Below, one piece after another: positions 9,754 through 17,867 of a DNA stretch of 64,000 bases. Under the pieces are notes generated by a model that searched no databases, had not been told where the DNA came from, and saw only the letters and a list, made by a program, of their open reading frames with translations. Source of the DNA: Cryobacterium roopkundense (GTDB lineage Bacteria; Actinomycetota; Actinomycetes; Actinomycetales; Microbacteriaceae); the NCBI RefSeq assembly GCF_014200405.1, contig NZ_JACHBQ010000001.1, positions 1,054,001 to 1,118,000 on the forward strand, given 5' to 3'. The translations under genes were made by a program, and so were the position numbers. How positions within the stretch are numbered: position 1 is the stretch's first letter; the number at the start of each line of letters is the position of its first letter.

Positions 9754-10520
9754 TGTTCACCAGCATCGATTACGACAAGTTCCGGGCCCTGCGCGTGACC
9801 CACGTCGCGACGCGCCTGGAGGAACTCATCCAAGACGAAGGCAACGACACCCTCACCCCCGAGCAGCTGTTCCTGACCGCGGTCGACGACGCGTTGGAGT
9901 CCCGTCGTATCAACAAGGTCGACAAGCTCATCCGCCAAGCTGCTTTCCCGATCCCGGGGGCCACGGTCGCGGAGGTCGACTACCGCGACGGGCGCGGGAT
10001 CACCCCAGTCAGAATGCGACGCTATGCCGCCCATGACTGGCGCTCCGATGCGACGAACCTCCTCATTATTTCGCCCACCGGAGGCGGGAAGACCTACCTC
10101 GCCTGCGCGCTGGCCATCGGCGCCTGCCAGAGTGAGCACTCCGTTCTCTACTTCCGGATGGACGACCTCGCCCGAAGGCTTGTCATCGCCCGCGGCGACG
10201 GAATCGCCCATCAGAAGCTGTTGAACGAGCTCTCCAACATCGACCTGCTCATCATCGACGACTTCCTCACAGTCGGCATCGACAGCGACGCCGCCAGCGA
10301 CTTGTTCGCGATCCTCGCGAACAGGGAACACCGACTACCCACGATGATCGCCTCGCAGACCGGGCCAAAGCACTGGGTCGCCGAGCTGCCCGACCGGGTC
10401 GCCGCGGACTCGATCGTGAACCGCCTCGCCAACAACGCCCGGATCATCAACCTCGGCCAGATTGACATGCGCCGGCACCGCAACGACCAAGCCCGCGCCC
10501 ACGAGACCTACTGGGAGTGA
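9753..10520 (+). CDS. istB: IS21-family helper ATPase IstB
   Basis: AAA+ ATPase of 255 residues that directs target choice and stimulates IstA. Walker A is SPTGGGKT (about residue 108) and Walker B is LLIIDDF. The ATG at 9753 overlaps the istA stop (TGATG) with GGAGGGGAAG just upstream; a GTG at 9750 is an alternative. It ends close to the right terminal repeat, leaving a compact, intact element. Confidence 0.92.
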   Translation: MFTSIDYDKFRALRVTHVATRLEELIQDEGNDTLTPEQLFLTAVDDALESRRINKVDKLIRQAAFPIPGATVAEVDYRDGRGITPVRMRRYAAHDWRSDATNLLIISPTGGGKTYLACALAIGACQSEHSVLYFRMDDLARRLVIARGDGIAHQKLLNELSNIDLLIIDDFLTVGIDSDAASDLFAILANREHRLPTMIASQTGPKHWVAELPDRVAADSIVNRLANNARIINLGQIDMRRHRNDQARAHETYWE

Positions 10521-10618
10521 CCGAAGCGGCCCGGGCGCAAAACCCGGGCCGCTACCGGCTCTTCAGAACTGCGCTACCAGGTGCCTGGACTACCGCTACC
10601 ATCAAGCGCCACTCGCCA

Positions 10619-10948
10619 CTCCACGACGCCCGCGCCGACATCCTCGCCTTCTGCGGATTCCCGCCCAAACACTGGCGATAGGTGTGGTCCACAAACCCAC
10701 TCGAACGATTAAATAAGGAAATCAAGCGCAGGACCGATGTCGTCGGTGTGTTCCCCAACCCAGCCGCCCTGCTCCGCCTCGCAGGCGCCGTGCTGGTCGA
10801 GCAACACGACGAGTGGGAGGCCGGCTCCCGCCGCTACCTCTCCGAGGACTCCATGCGCCAGCTGACCGCCTTCAACGCCGCCCTCACCCTCCCCAACGCG
10901 AGCGCCTCGACGGGGGTGAATCCCGTTCCCGAGCTCATTGCCGCATAA
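10619..10948 (+). pseudogene. IS256-family transposase, C-terminal part with premature stop
   Basis: Continuation of the transposase interrupted at 8020. The frame DARADILAFCGFPPKHWR is followed by an in-frame TAG at 10679-10681 where the family normally has Lys (HWRK), then continues [17 protein letters not shown] to a TAA at 10946-10948. The third catalytic residue, the Glu of NPLER, lies after the nonsense codon. Two independent lesions show the element is dead. The first six bases are the IS21 target duplication. Confidence 0.88.
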
Positions 10949-11101
10949 TCAAATCAGCTGACCCGCACGGTGACGATGAATTACACCACCCGGCGGGACA
11001 TGACCGATTTGGTTAGGTGTGTGACATCACCAGCCCACCGACACGCGCTAACAAAACGACGAAGCTGCGGTTCACCGAAGGATGTTGAGCCAACAACTGA
11101 C

Positions 11102-11908
11102 TCAGGTCTCCAACAGAGAGGTCGACGACGTGTCTGTCAGCCTCAGGTTCTTGGCGACCCGTCGGTCATGTATCCCAGCGACTCCCGCGGCCAGGAAATA
11201 GAGAAGGATCATCGGAATTGCCAACATAAACATGGAGACGATGTCGGCGGCGGGCGTGGCGACGGCCGTGAAGAGCACAATCGCCAGAAGGGCTAAGCGC
11301 CAGGATTTGATGATGGACGCTGCACTCAGAATCCCGATGAAATTAAGCAAGACGATAAATACCGGGAGGACAAAAGCGATCCCGATAGCGAGGACTAGCT
11401 TCAGTACGAAGTCGTAGTAGAGCTTGGCCTCGATGAATGCGGCATCTTGAGCGGGCGCAAAACTTGTCATGAGTGCAACGATTTGTGGCAGAACAAACCA
11501 GCCTGCGCTGCACCCGGCCAGGAACAGAGGCACGGCCGTGAAGAAAAAACCGAGCGTGTAGCGCTTCTCCCTATTTGTTAAACCCGGAACCAGAAAGGCA
11601 AATATCTGAAAAAGCCAGATCGGGCTGGAGACCACGGCGCCGACGGTGAGTGCAATTTGCAGCTTGAGATCGAAAGCGCTCGTTATGTCAGCGAAGTTCA
11701 GCGTGGCAGAACGGTTTTGAGCCGTTGCGATGAGACTCACCGGCACTCGCAGGCTGTCCATCACGAAATCGGAAAGAATCCAGCCCGCTGCGGCGCCCCC
11801 GAGGAGCCCGAAGGCTGATTTGAAGAGCCTTTTGCGCAGTTCGATGAGGTGATGGGCAAGTGACATTCGACCTTTTTCGGCCGTGGTCTCTGGCTTGTCT
11901 GTGTTCAT
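11102..11908 (-). CDS. tatC: Sec-independent protein translocase TatC
   Basis: Polytopic core of the twin-arginine translocase, 268 residues. The conserved cytoplasmic HLIELRKRL is near residue 19 and the second loop LVPGLTNREKRYT has the Pro and Glu used in signal-peptide docking. Six hydrophobic segments are present. It lies downstream of tatA on the same strand, and tatB starts divergently. In actinobacteria the housekeeping tatA-tatC is normally near proteasome-accessory genes with tatB elsewhere, so this linked three-gene set is likely a second system. The start codon lies in a 17-bp tandem duplication (see findings). Confidence 0.92.
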   Translation of the reverse strand: MNTDKPETTAEKGRMSLAHHLIELRKRLFKSAFGLLGGAAAGWILSDFVMDSLRVPVSLIATAQNRSATLNFADITSAFDLKLQIALTVGAVVSSPIWLFQIFAFLVPGLTNREKRYTLGFFFTAVPLFLAGCSAGWFVLPQIVALMTSFAPAQDAAFIEAKLYYDFVLKLVLAIGIAFVLPVFIVLLNFIGILSAASIIKSWRLALLAIVLFTAVATPAADIVSMFMLAIPMILLYFLAAGVAGIHDRRVAKNLRLTDTSSTSLLET

Positions 11909-11983
11909 GTGTTGTCTGTGTTCATGCGTGAAATTTAGTCGGCTCGGCGAGGGGATGCCAAGTTTGGAGAAATGTGCACGCTC

Positions 11984-12208
11984 TTAGACAAGAGTGGAAT
12001 TATTGCTCGGGGACGCGGATGCCTCGGTCGATGAGGTTGCGGGCAGTTCGTCGTCGGCACGTTTGGCGTCTGGCTTGATCTCGTTCTTGAAGATTTTCAT
12101 CGACTGCCCAAGGCTGCGCGCCAGCATCGGAATTTTCGGAGCACCGAAGAGGAGCAGAACGACGGCGAGGATGATGACGGCGTGCCATCCGTTGAGATTT
12201 GCAAGCAT
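11984..12208 (-). CDS. tatA: Twin-arginine translocase subunit TatA
   Basis: Small 74-residue protein with a short N-terminus, one membrane helix (AVIILAVVLLLFG), the FGxxKxP hinge (FGAPKIPML) and an amphipathic helix (RSLGQSMKIFKNEIK), then a Ser/Thr-rich acidic tail. These are the TatA features; it polymerises to form the translocation pore. The gap to tatC is about 75 bases, so they are probably co-transcribed. Confidence 0.9.
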   Translation of the reverse strand: MLANLNGWHAVIILAVVLLLFGAPKIPMLARSLGQSMKIFKNEIKPDAKRADDELPATSSTEASASPSNNSTLV

Positions 12209-12309
12209 GAGCTGGACCCTTCGATCGTTTTGAGCGCTGTGTGCGGTGACGTCGAGACTATCTGTTCTGGTGATCTGATGTCTAGTGGTCTGCGTGTTAT
12301 GGTGTCACC

Positions 12310-12573
12310 ATGTTTGGATTAACCTTCGACAAATTAGTCATCATTGGCGTGATCGCCGCGTTCCTCATCGGGCCGGAACGGCTGCCGCTTTACACGGCCA
12401 ATCTTGCTCAGCTGGTCAAGCGAGGAAGGTCGATGGCCAATGGTGCCAAGGATCGATTAGCCGAAGAGCTGGGGGAGGATGCCCAGGATCTCGATTGGAA
12501 AAAGCTCGATCCGCGCCAGTATGACCCGCGCCGCATCGTGCGTGACGCTCTGGATCCGCGTGATCCGTCGTGA
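12310..12573 (+). CDS. tatB: Twin-arginine translocase subunit TatB
   Basis: An 87-residue protein with one N-terminal membrane helix (LVIIGVIAAFLIG), the GPERLP motif characteristic of TatB and a charged amphipathic region ending in DPRRIVRDALDPRDPS. It would sit with TatC in the signal-peptide receptor. It is divergent from tatA; the shared 100-base region contains GTGGTCTG at 12285-12292, a partial match to the reverse complement of the operator box described for the GntR regulator. Confidence 0.88.
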   Translation: MFGLTFDKLVIIGVIAAFLIGPERLPLYTANLAQLVKRGRSMANGAKDRLAEELGEDAQDLDWKKLDPRQYDPRRIVRDALDPRDPS

Positions 12574-12588
12574 ACTTTGAAAAATAGT

Positions 12589-12628
12589 TTGACTGATTCG
12601 TCTGAACTGTGTCATAGTTCAGACCACC
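12589..12628 (+). promoter_or_regulatory. Promoter with operator box TTCAGACCACC for the 12.7-17.7 kb genes
   Basis: A -35 TTGACT (12589-12594), an 18-base spacer and a -10 CATAGT (12613-12618) run into TTCAGACCACC (12618-12628). The promoter also contains a perfect 9-bp inverted repeat, GTCTGAACT and AGTTCAGAC (12600-12608, 12616-12624), separated by 7 bases. The same box at an equivalent place occurs at 17800, 18678 and 28095, so a repressor bound here would block RNA polymerase. The likely protein is the GntR regulator at 17868. Confidence 0.72.
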
Positions 12629-12677
12629 AGACCATTAGATAACCTACCTCGGTAGTATCTCGGATAGAAAAGAGACA

Positions 12678-13382
12678 ATGTTGTCCTCGCTTGATTTCAC
12701 CTACGAGAACATTGACAAAGTAGTTAGCCGGTCCACGTGGGTTTCTCCCACGGTCGACCCGAAGAAGACGATGCTGCTTGTGCTCGACATGCAGAAGGCG
12801 TGTGCCGAGGTTGGCGGTGCCATGTACATCGAGAGCGTTGGCGGCGCTCCGGAGGGCAAAGACACGGTGCAGCCGGTCGTGAACGTGCTTAATGCTTGCC
12901 GGGAAGCGGGCATCCCCGTCGTCTGGTCCCTCTGGGGTTTGCGTGGCGATGGAAAAGACGCCGGGTACGCGGATGTCAAGTGGGGCCTCGAAGGCCAGCT
13001 TGCAGGCTTCCCCGGATCATGGGGAAATGGTGGCGACGAACTCGTCGACGAACTCGTTCCGGCTCCCGACGAGCCTGTGATGCGCAAGCACCGCTTTTCT
13101 TCCTTCTTCGGTACTCCGCTGAACGAGTACATGCGCCGCGCGGGAGCAGACACGCTCGTCGTGGCCGGCCTGTCCAGCGGAAACTGTCAGATTGCAACGG
13201 CCATTGATGGCGCCAACCAGGACTACAAGATCATCGTCCTGGCAGACACAACCGCAGCTATCCCGTCTGGTCAGGACGACCCGCTGGGCTACGGCCAGCA
13301 CTGGGAGGCTCTGCGCAATATTCAGGCCAATCACGGTGACGTGCGCACGAGCATCGAGTTTCTCGAGATGCTGGCCAAATAA
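12678..13382 (+). CDS. Isochorismatase-like cysteine hydrolase
   Basis: Cytoplasmic alpha/beta hydrolase of 234 residues. The catalytic triad of the family is visible as D37 (LVLDMQ), K137 (MRKHRFSSFFGT) and C170 (SSGNCQIAT). Members hydrolyse isochorismate, nicotinamide or N-carbamoyl compounds; the sequence around C170 (GLSSGNC instead of GVxTxxCV) is not decisive. It is the first gene after the regulated promoter at 12.6 kb and is followed by a DJ-1 protein and the flavin dehydrogenase, so its substrate is probably a product or by-product of that sugar route. Actual substrate unknown. Confidence 0.82.
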   Translation: MLSSLDFTYENIDKVVSRSTWVSPTVDPKKTMLLVLDMQKACAEVGGAMYIESVGGAPEGKDTVQPVVNVLNACREAGIPVVWSLWGLRGDGKDAGYADVKWGLEGQLAGFPGSWGNGGDELVDELVPAPDEPVMRKHRFSSFFGTPLNEYMRRAGADTLVVAGLSSGNCQIATAIDGANQDYKIIVLADTTAAIPSGQDDPLGYGQHWEALRNIQANHGDVRTSIEFLEMLAK

Positions 13383-13440
13383 GGCGCCAGCCTCTCACCC
13401 TGTGTGACCCCACAACTCACGATAAAAAGGACTCCCAGAA

Positions 13441-13968
13441 ATGACACTTTCCGGAAAAAAAGTTGCCCTGCTGATCGAGGACGAATACCAGATCCTCGAA
13501 GGCTGGTACCCCAAACTCCGCCTCGAAGAGGCCGGGGCCACCGTTGTCGTCGTCGGCAGCGGAACCAAGAAGAGCTATGACTCCAAAGAGCACTACCCCA
13601 TGGATGTCGACGCAGACGCCGCTGACGTGACGTCGGCAGATTTCGACGCCGTCGTCGTGCCGGGCGGATTTGCGCCCGATAATATGCGACTGCACCCCGA
13701 GATGATCTCCCTAGTTCGTGGCGCCCACGAGTCGGGCAAGCTGGTTGCCGCCATCTGCCACGGTGGCTGGGTCCTCGCGTCAGCCGGAGTGCTCAAAAAC
13801 GGTCGTAAGGTTACCGGTTACCTGCCGATCAAAGACGATGTGGAAAACGCAGGCGGGGTCTGGGTTGACGAAGCAGTCGTCGTTGACGGCAACGTAATCA
13901 CCTCCCGAACTCCGATCGATCTGCCTGCCTTCGGAGCGGCTCTCGTTACGTACCTCGAGACCCACTAG
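13441..13968 (+). CDS. DJ-1/PfpI family protein
   Basis: A 175-residue DJ-1/PfpI fold protein. The nucleophile elbow cysteine is C106 in AAICHGGW, and the N-terminal acidic residue lies in LLIEDEYQ. Family members are glyoxalase III/deglycases, cysteine peptidases or chaperones. In this operon, which handles oxidised sugars that can release reactive dicarbonyls, a glyoxalase or deglycase role is a reasonable inference. AAAAAGGACT lies upstream as ribosome site. A hairpin follows the gene. Confidence 0.85.
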   Translation: MTLSGKKVALLIEDEYQILEGWYPKLRLEEAGATVVVVGSGTKKSYDSKEHYPMDVDADAADVTSADFDAVVVPGGFAPDNMRLHPEMISLVRGAHESGKLVAAICHGGWVLASAGVLKNGRKVTGYLPIKDDVENAGGVWVDEAVVVDGNVITSRTPIDLPAFGAALVTYLETH

Positions 13969-13980
13969 GCGCGCACTTGG

Positions 13981-14025
13981 GACGCTGAGTTGCCGGTTCG
14001 ATCATTCCGCCGGCAACTCAGCGTC
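13981..14025 (+). terminator. Strong hairpin after the DJ-1 gene
   Basis: A perfect 16-bp stem (GACGCTGAGTTGCCGG with its complement) and a 13-base loop lie 12 bases after the DJ-1 stop. No T-run follows, so it may be a weak terminator, an attenuator or an mRNA-stabilising 3' hairpin that separates expression of the first two genes from the dehydrogenase genes. Confidence 0.6.
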
Positions 14026-14120
14026 TGGTCAACACCAGACAACACTTCCGCGTGGATCACTGACGACGCGGTAAAAAGTGATCAAGAAGTTCACAAAACC
14101 GTCTCAAGGAAGAGAAAAAC

Positions 14121-15800
14121 ATGCTGAATCGGAAGAAGCCCGAGCCTGTAGACGTGATCGTCGTGGGACTCGGCGCCAACGGTGGCACCGCTGTCAAGGT
14201 GCTGGCCGAGGCAGGACTGAAGGTAGTGGGCTTTGACCGTGGCCCGTGGCTGCGACCCCTCGAACACTATTCCGGCGATGAACTCAAGTTCGTCAACCGT
14301 GACTACATGTGGCCGGACCCGAAAATGTTCCCCCGAACCGTACGATACGACGAAAACGCCGTGGCGGAAAGATTCCCCTTTTCTCCGACCCCGCAGATGG
14401 TCGGTGGAGGAACAAACCACTGGGCCGGCTGGGTGCCGCGCCCGCGTGAGTCTGACTTCATGATGCGCTCCCTCCACGGCGAGATCGAAGGCGCAAGTCT
14501 CGCCGACTGGCCCTTCCGCTACGAACACCTGGAGCCCTACCTCACCAAGGTTGAGTGGGCCTTCGGCGTCTCCGGTATCGCGGGGGCCGACAAGTACGAA
14601 CCGTATCGCAGCAAGGGCTATCCCAGCCCGCCGCTCCGACCGACCCAGTACGGCAAGCGTTTCTACGATGCCTGCAACAAAATGGGCATTAACGCCTTTC
14701 CTATTCCGCATGCCATGGTCACGAACAAACACAACGGTCGTGACCCCTTTAATCAGACCAGTTTCTGGAACCAGTATGGCGATCCCAGTGGCGCCCGCTC
14801 CAACACGTTGACCTCTTTTATCCCGGAAGCCGTGGCCACGGGAAACCTGGAAGTCCGCGCGGAATGCTTCGTGCAGTCGGTGAAGTTGGGTCATGACGGC
14901 AAGGCCACCGGTGTCGTCTACATCGACCCGGATGGAAACGAAGTAGAGCAGGATGCGCGCGTCGTGATTTTGACGCTTGGTGCCATTGAATCCGCGCGCC
15001 TCATGCTCATGTCCAAGTCGCCTCGGTTTCCCGATGGTCTGGCCAACGGTAGTGGCTTGGTCGGCAAGAACGCCACCTTCCACGAATACCTCTTTGCGGT
15101 GGGGTTGTTCGATAAAGACATCGACGAACCGCTGAACGGATTTGCCGGCAACTACATCAGCGGCGGATCGTTGGAATTCTATGAGACCGACGAAAACCGT
15201 GGTCACATCGGTGGTTCCATCATCTCCGCCTCGCAGACCTGTCACCCCATCAACTGGGTCTTTCCGGGCCGGCCGAGCTGGGGCGAGGCGTTGAAAGACG
15301 CAGACCGCAACTACTACAACTACGCCATGAAGATCGGCCTGATTCTGCACGACCTGCCGGTGGAATCCAATCGGGTAGATCTTGACCCCACGGTGAAAGA
15401 TGCTTTTGGTCGGCCGGTTGCACGCATTACACACAGTCCACACCGCAACGACATCGCTATGGGTAAATGGCAAGTAGACAAGAACGTTGAGATTCTAGAG
15501 GCGGCCGGGGCACGCAAGACCGTCCCTGTCTATCTGGACAAGATGACCGGCAACACGTGCCACCAGCACGGCACTGCGCGCATGGGCACCGACCCGGCCA
15601 AGAGCGTGCTGAATGAGTGGGGTCAGGCCCACGAAGTGGACAATCTCTTCGTTCTCGACGGCTCCGGCTTCCCGACGGCGACTGGTGTCAACCCGACGTT
15701 GACCATGATGGCCAACGCCTGGCGGTGCAGTGAATACATTGCCCAGGTCTATTCCAAGGGACGCGAAGAACGTCTCATTCTTTCGAACACCAAGCGCTGA
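14121..15800 (+). CDS. GMC-family FAD sugar dehydrogenase/oxidase, large subunit
   Basis: A 559-residue GMC flavoprotein. The FAD dinucleotide site is VGLGANGG (residues 15-22). The C-terminal catalytic pair is His in CHQHGTARMG (481-483 region) and Asn524 in GVNPTLTM, the arrangement of gluconate-2-dehydrogenase/glucoside-3-dehydrogenase flavoproteins. No Sec or Tat signal is present. It is followed 19 bases later by the matching small-subunit gene; no cytochrome c subunit gene is nearby, so the electron acceptor is unknown. It probably oxidises a sugar or sugar acid as the first step of this locus. Pyranose oxidase-like activity is an alternative. Confidence 0.85.
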   Translation: MLNRKKPEPVDVIVVGLGANGGTAVKVLAEAGLKVVGFDRGPWLRPLEHYSGDELKFVNRDYMWPDPKMFPRTVRYDENAVAERFPFSPTPQMVGGGTNHWAGWVPRPRESDFMMRSLHGEIEGASLADWPFRYEHLEPYLTKVEWAFGVSGIAGADKYEPYRSKGYPSPPLRPTQYGKRFYDACNKMGINAFPIPHAMVTNKHNGRDPFNQTSFWNQYGDPSGARSNTLTSFIPEAVATGNLEVRAECFVQSVKLGHDGKATGVVYIDPDGNEVEQDARVVILTLGAIESARLMLMSKSPRFPDGLANGSGLVGKNATFHEYLFAVGLFDKDIDEPLNGFAGNYISGGSLEFYETDENRGHIGGSIISASQTCHPINWVFPGRPSWGEALKDADRNYYNYAMKIGLILHDLPVESNRVDLDPTVKDAFGRPVARITHSPHRNDIAMGKWQVDKNVEILEAAGARKTVPVYLDKMTGNTCHQHGTARMGTDPAKSVLNEWGQAHEVDNLFVLDGSGFPTATGVNPTLTMMANAWRCSEYIAQVYSKGREERLILSNTKR

Positions 15801-15819
15801 GCCAGGCAGGAAGACACTC

Positions 15820-16539
15820 ATGACTCTGAAATCAGAATGGGAGATCGTTGGCGCTCCGGTAGATCCGGACACCACTGAACGACTCTTCTTTACCGACGCC
15901 GAATGGGACACGGTCGAGGCCGCGACTGCGCGGATCATGCCGACCGATCAGGACCCAGGTGCCCGCGAGGCACGGGTGGTGGTTTTCATCGACCGTTACC
16001 TCTCCGGCATTGACTATGTATACGCAGCCGCCGACGGCAGCGGGTTCCTGAAAATGTCGGGAAAATATGCGGATGCTTGGCGTGCTCGAATGGATGAGAT
16101 GCAAAATGTGTACCGACACGGGCTCGTCCGGCTCGATGAATTGGCACATTCTGAGTCAGGCCGAAGGTTTGCTGATCTCAGCGACGCAGAAGCCGACCAC
16201 TTGCTGGAGCTTCTCTCCGGAGCGCCAAAGCCTGGTCAGGTAACTCTCGGCACCAAAGAGCCGGTGACGACGTTCTTGCAGGGGTCTTTCGATGAGGGGC
16301 TGGACTTTTTTAGTGCTCTCTGTCTGCACACCCGTCAAGGATTTTACTGTGACCCGGTCTACGGCGGTAACAAGGAACAGATGGGTTGGAAGTTCATTGG
16401 ATTCCCTGGCCCGAAGTCGCTCAAGGACACCATGGACGGCACCTACAGCACCGCTGAGTACTTCTATCAGGGTGAGTTTGAGTGGGAAGACCTGATTCCG
16501 CAGTTGAAGGCCTACCGCGACGCGGGCGGCACGCTCTAA
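15820..16539 (+). CDS. Gluconate 2-dehydrogenase subunit 3-like small subunit
   Basis: A 239-residue protein with the family's FFTDAEWDTVEAATARIMPTD start, a central helical region and the QGFYCDPVYGGNKEQMGWKFIGFPGP block typical of subunit 3. It accompanies the GMC flavoprotein and is thought to help its folding or export. Most relatives have a Tat signal that carries the pair out of the cell; this one begins directly MTLKSEWEIVG, so here the complex looks cytoplasmic. I chose the ATG at 15820, which has GGCAGGAAG upstream. Confidence 0.86.
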   Translation: MTLKSEWEIVGAPVDPDTTERLFFTDAEWDTVEAATARIMPTDQDPGAREARVVVFIDRYLSGIDYVYAAADGSGFLKMSGKYADAWRARMDEMQNVYRHGLVRLDELAHSESGRRFADLSDAEADHLLELLSGAPKPGQVTLGTKEPVTTFLQGSFDEGLDFFSALCLHTRQGFYCDPVYGGNKEQMGWKFIGFPGPKSLKDTMDGTYSTAEYFYQGEFEWEDLIPQLKAYRDAGGTL

Positions 16540-16602
16540 GGAGCCTCACCACGGCGGTCCTCGGGAAACCGGTGGCCGCTGGTCACTAGACGAAGGAAAA
16601 CA

Positions 16603-17742
16603 ATGAAGATCACTGAGGTCAGAGCCTTCCCGGTGGGAGTCGCTCTCGATGAGCCCCTGCGCTGGGGCGCCATGGAGGTCAATTCCAAGGGCGGAATTGT
16701 GGTGCGTATTCGCACTGATGAGGGTTTCGAGGGAATCGGCGAAGCCGGGTTCTCATCGGAGTATTTCAGCACCGTTGGGCCCATCATTAATAATCAACTG
16801 GGTCCCATGCTTATCGGTCGGGACCCCCAGGATATTGCCGCGCTCTGGCAAGAGATGCTGGATGCGACACACATGTGGGGCAGACGAGGCATCGAAACTT
16901 ATGCACTGAGTGGGGTCGACATTGCCCTCTGGGACCTGCTCGGCAAGGTGAGCGGTCAACCTGTGTATCGCCTGCTGGGAGCAGCCAAGTCGAAGGTTCG
17001 CGCTTATTTCGCGCCCTCGTTGAAAGCCCCCCATCTGGTGGTGGAAGAGGCCATCCAGGCCGTTGAACAGGGCTTCACGGCCATGAAACTTCGGCACGGT
17101 CCTGATCTCAAGGCTGGGATCGACATGGTGGCCGACGTACGCGACGCTGTGGGTCCGAACATTGACATCATGGTCGATGCCAACATGGCCTTTGATCGAC
17201 GGGAAGCGTTGACGTTGGCCCGGGAACTCGAGCAGCTTCAGATTGCCTGGCTCGAAGAGCCAATTCTGTCTCGCAGCCTGACCCAGTACATCGATGAGCA
17301 CACCTGGCTCTCGGACCGAGTGTCCATGAACCTGGCCGGCGGAGAATCTCTCCTGACCCGATTTGAATACCTTGACCTGCTCAAACGTAAAACTTTTGAC
17401 ATTCTCCAGCCTGATTGCACCAGTGTAGGGGGAATTTCGGAGGCCAAGAGGGTCGCCGACATGGCCAGTTCGTGGAACATTGACTGTGTTCCGCACATCG
17501 CCTGTTCCTCGGGGACCGGTATCGCACTGGCTGCCGGACTCCACCTCATCCTTGCCTGTGAGAACGCGCCGATGATCGAATATGATGCCTACGGTGGTCC
17601 CGGTTGGGACGGTCTCTTGGCCTCTGCTCCGCTGTTGAAGAACGGTTTCCTCGAGGCGACGGATGCCCCCGGTCTGGGAATCGAATTGACCACGGATGCC
17701 TACGGTCGGTTCGCGCTTCAGGCACTTCCCGCTTTGTTGTGA
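16603..17742 (+). CDS. Enolase-superfamily (mandelate racemase-type) sugar acid dehydratase
   Basis: A 379-residue enolase-superfamily enzyme. An N-terminal capping domain is followed by a TIM barrel with metal ligands D192 (VDAN), E218 (LEEP) and E248 (GGES), the K162-L-R164 motif, and the opposing base H298 (CVPHIACSSG): the mandelate racemase subgroup. Such enzymes remove water from aldonic acids to give 2-keto-3-deoxy acids. In this regulon, with a dehydrogenase, lactonase, kinase and aldolase, dehydration is much more likely than racemisation. The exact sugar acid cannot be read from sequence. Confidence 0.87.
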   Translation: MKITEVRAFPVGVALDEPLRWGAMEVNSKGGIVVRIRTDEGFEGIGEAGFSSEYFSTVGPIINNQLGPMLIGRDPQDIAALWQEMLDATHMWGRRGIETYALSGVDIALWDLLGKVSGQPVYRLLGAAKSKVRAYFAPSLKAPHLVVEEAIQAVEQGFTAMKLRHGPDLKAGIDMVADVRDAVGPNIDIMVDANMAFDRREALTLARELEQLQIAWLEEPILSRSLTQYIDEHTWLSDRVSMNLAGGESLLTRFEYLDLLKRKTFDILQPDCTSVGGISEAKRVADMASSWNIDCVPHIACSSGTGIALAAGLHLILACENAPMIEYDAYGGPGWDGLLASAPLLKNGFLEATDAPGLGIELTTDAYGRFALQALPALL

Positions 17743-17799
17743 TCAGCGTGTCATCACGTCCGCGACGGTGAGAGGTCACTAAACTTGAGACTTCATATC

Positions 17800-17810
17800 T
17801 TCAGACCACC
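17800..17810 (+). promoter_or_regulatory. Operator box TTCAGACCACC before the GntR regulator gene
   Basis: Same 11-base box as at 12618, 18678 and 28095, here 58 bases before the regulator start and joined to a weak -10-like ATATCT. This suggests the regulator controls its own gene. Confidence 0.65.
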
Positions 17811-17867
17811 AATAGGTGAACCGCACCTTTTTTCTAAACGATTTTATCTTGACCAGGGAGGCCCGCG

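Larger units (their letters stand above)
8021..10618 (+). mobile_element. IS21-family insertion sequence, complete
   Basis: A 2598-bp element with istA and istB. Both ends begin TGGCGAGT and match over about 34 bp (31 identical), each including GGTAGCGGTAGTCC, with further internal GGTAGC repeats as expected for IS21 transposase-binding sites. The 6-bp target CTCCAC is duplicated at 8015-8020 and 10619-10624. Intact genes, good ends and a perfect duplication make it look recent and possibly active. Confidence 0.93.
7017..11004 (+). mobile_element. IS256-family insertion sequence, inactivated and split by an IS21 element
   Basis: Terminal inverted repeats can be read at 7017-7043 and 10978-11004, both containing GTGGTGTAATTC preceded by GTCA(C/T)GTCC. 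Removing the inner element leaves about 1.38 kb, normal for IS256. The transposase is interrupted at base 8020 and also carries a premature TAG at 10679-10681, so the copy cannot move by itself. I could not find a flanking 8-9-bp duplication, which suggests age or imprecise end placement. Confidence 0.85.

Noticed and set aside
8034..10605. Shorter IS21 boundaries starting at TTG with a GCGC duplication
   Set aside because: The terminal repeats extend 13 bases further out on both sides and only the 8021-10618 limits give a 6-bp duplication and restore the transposase frame.
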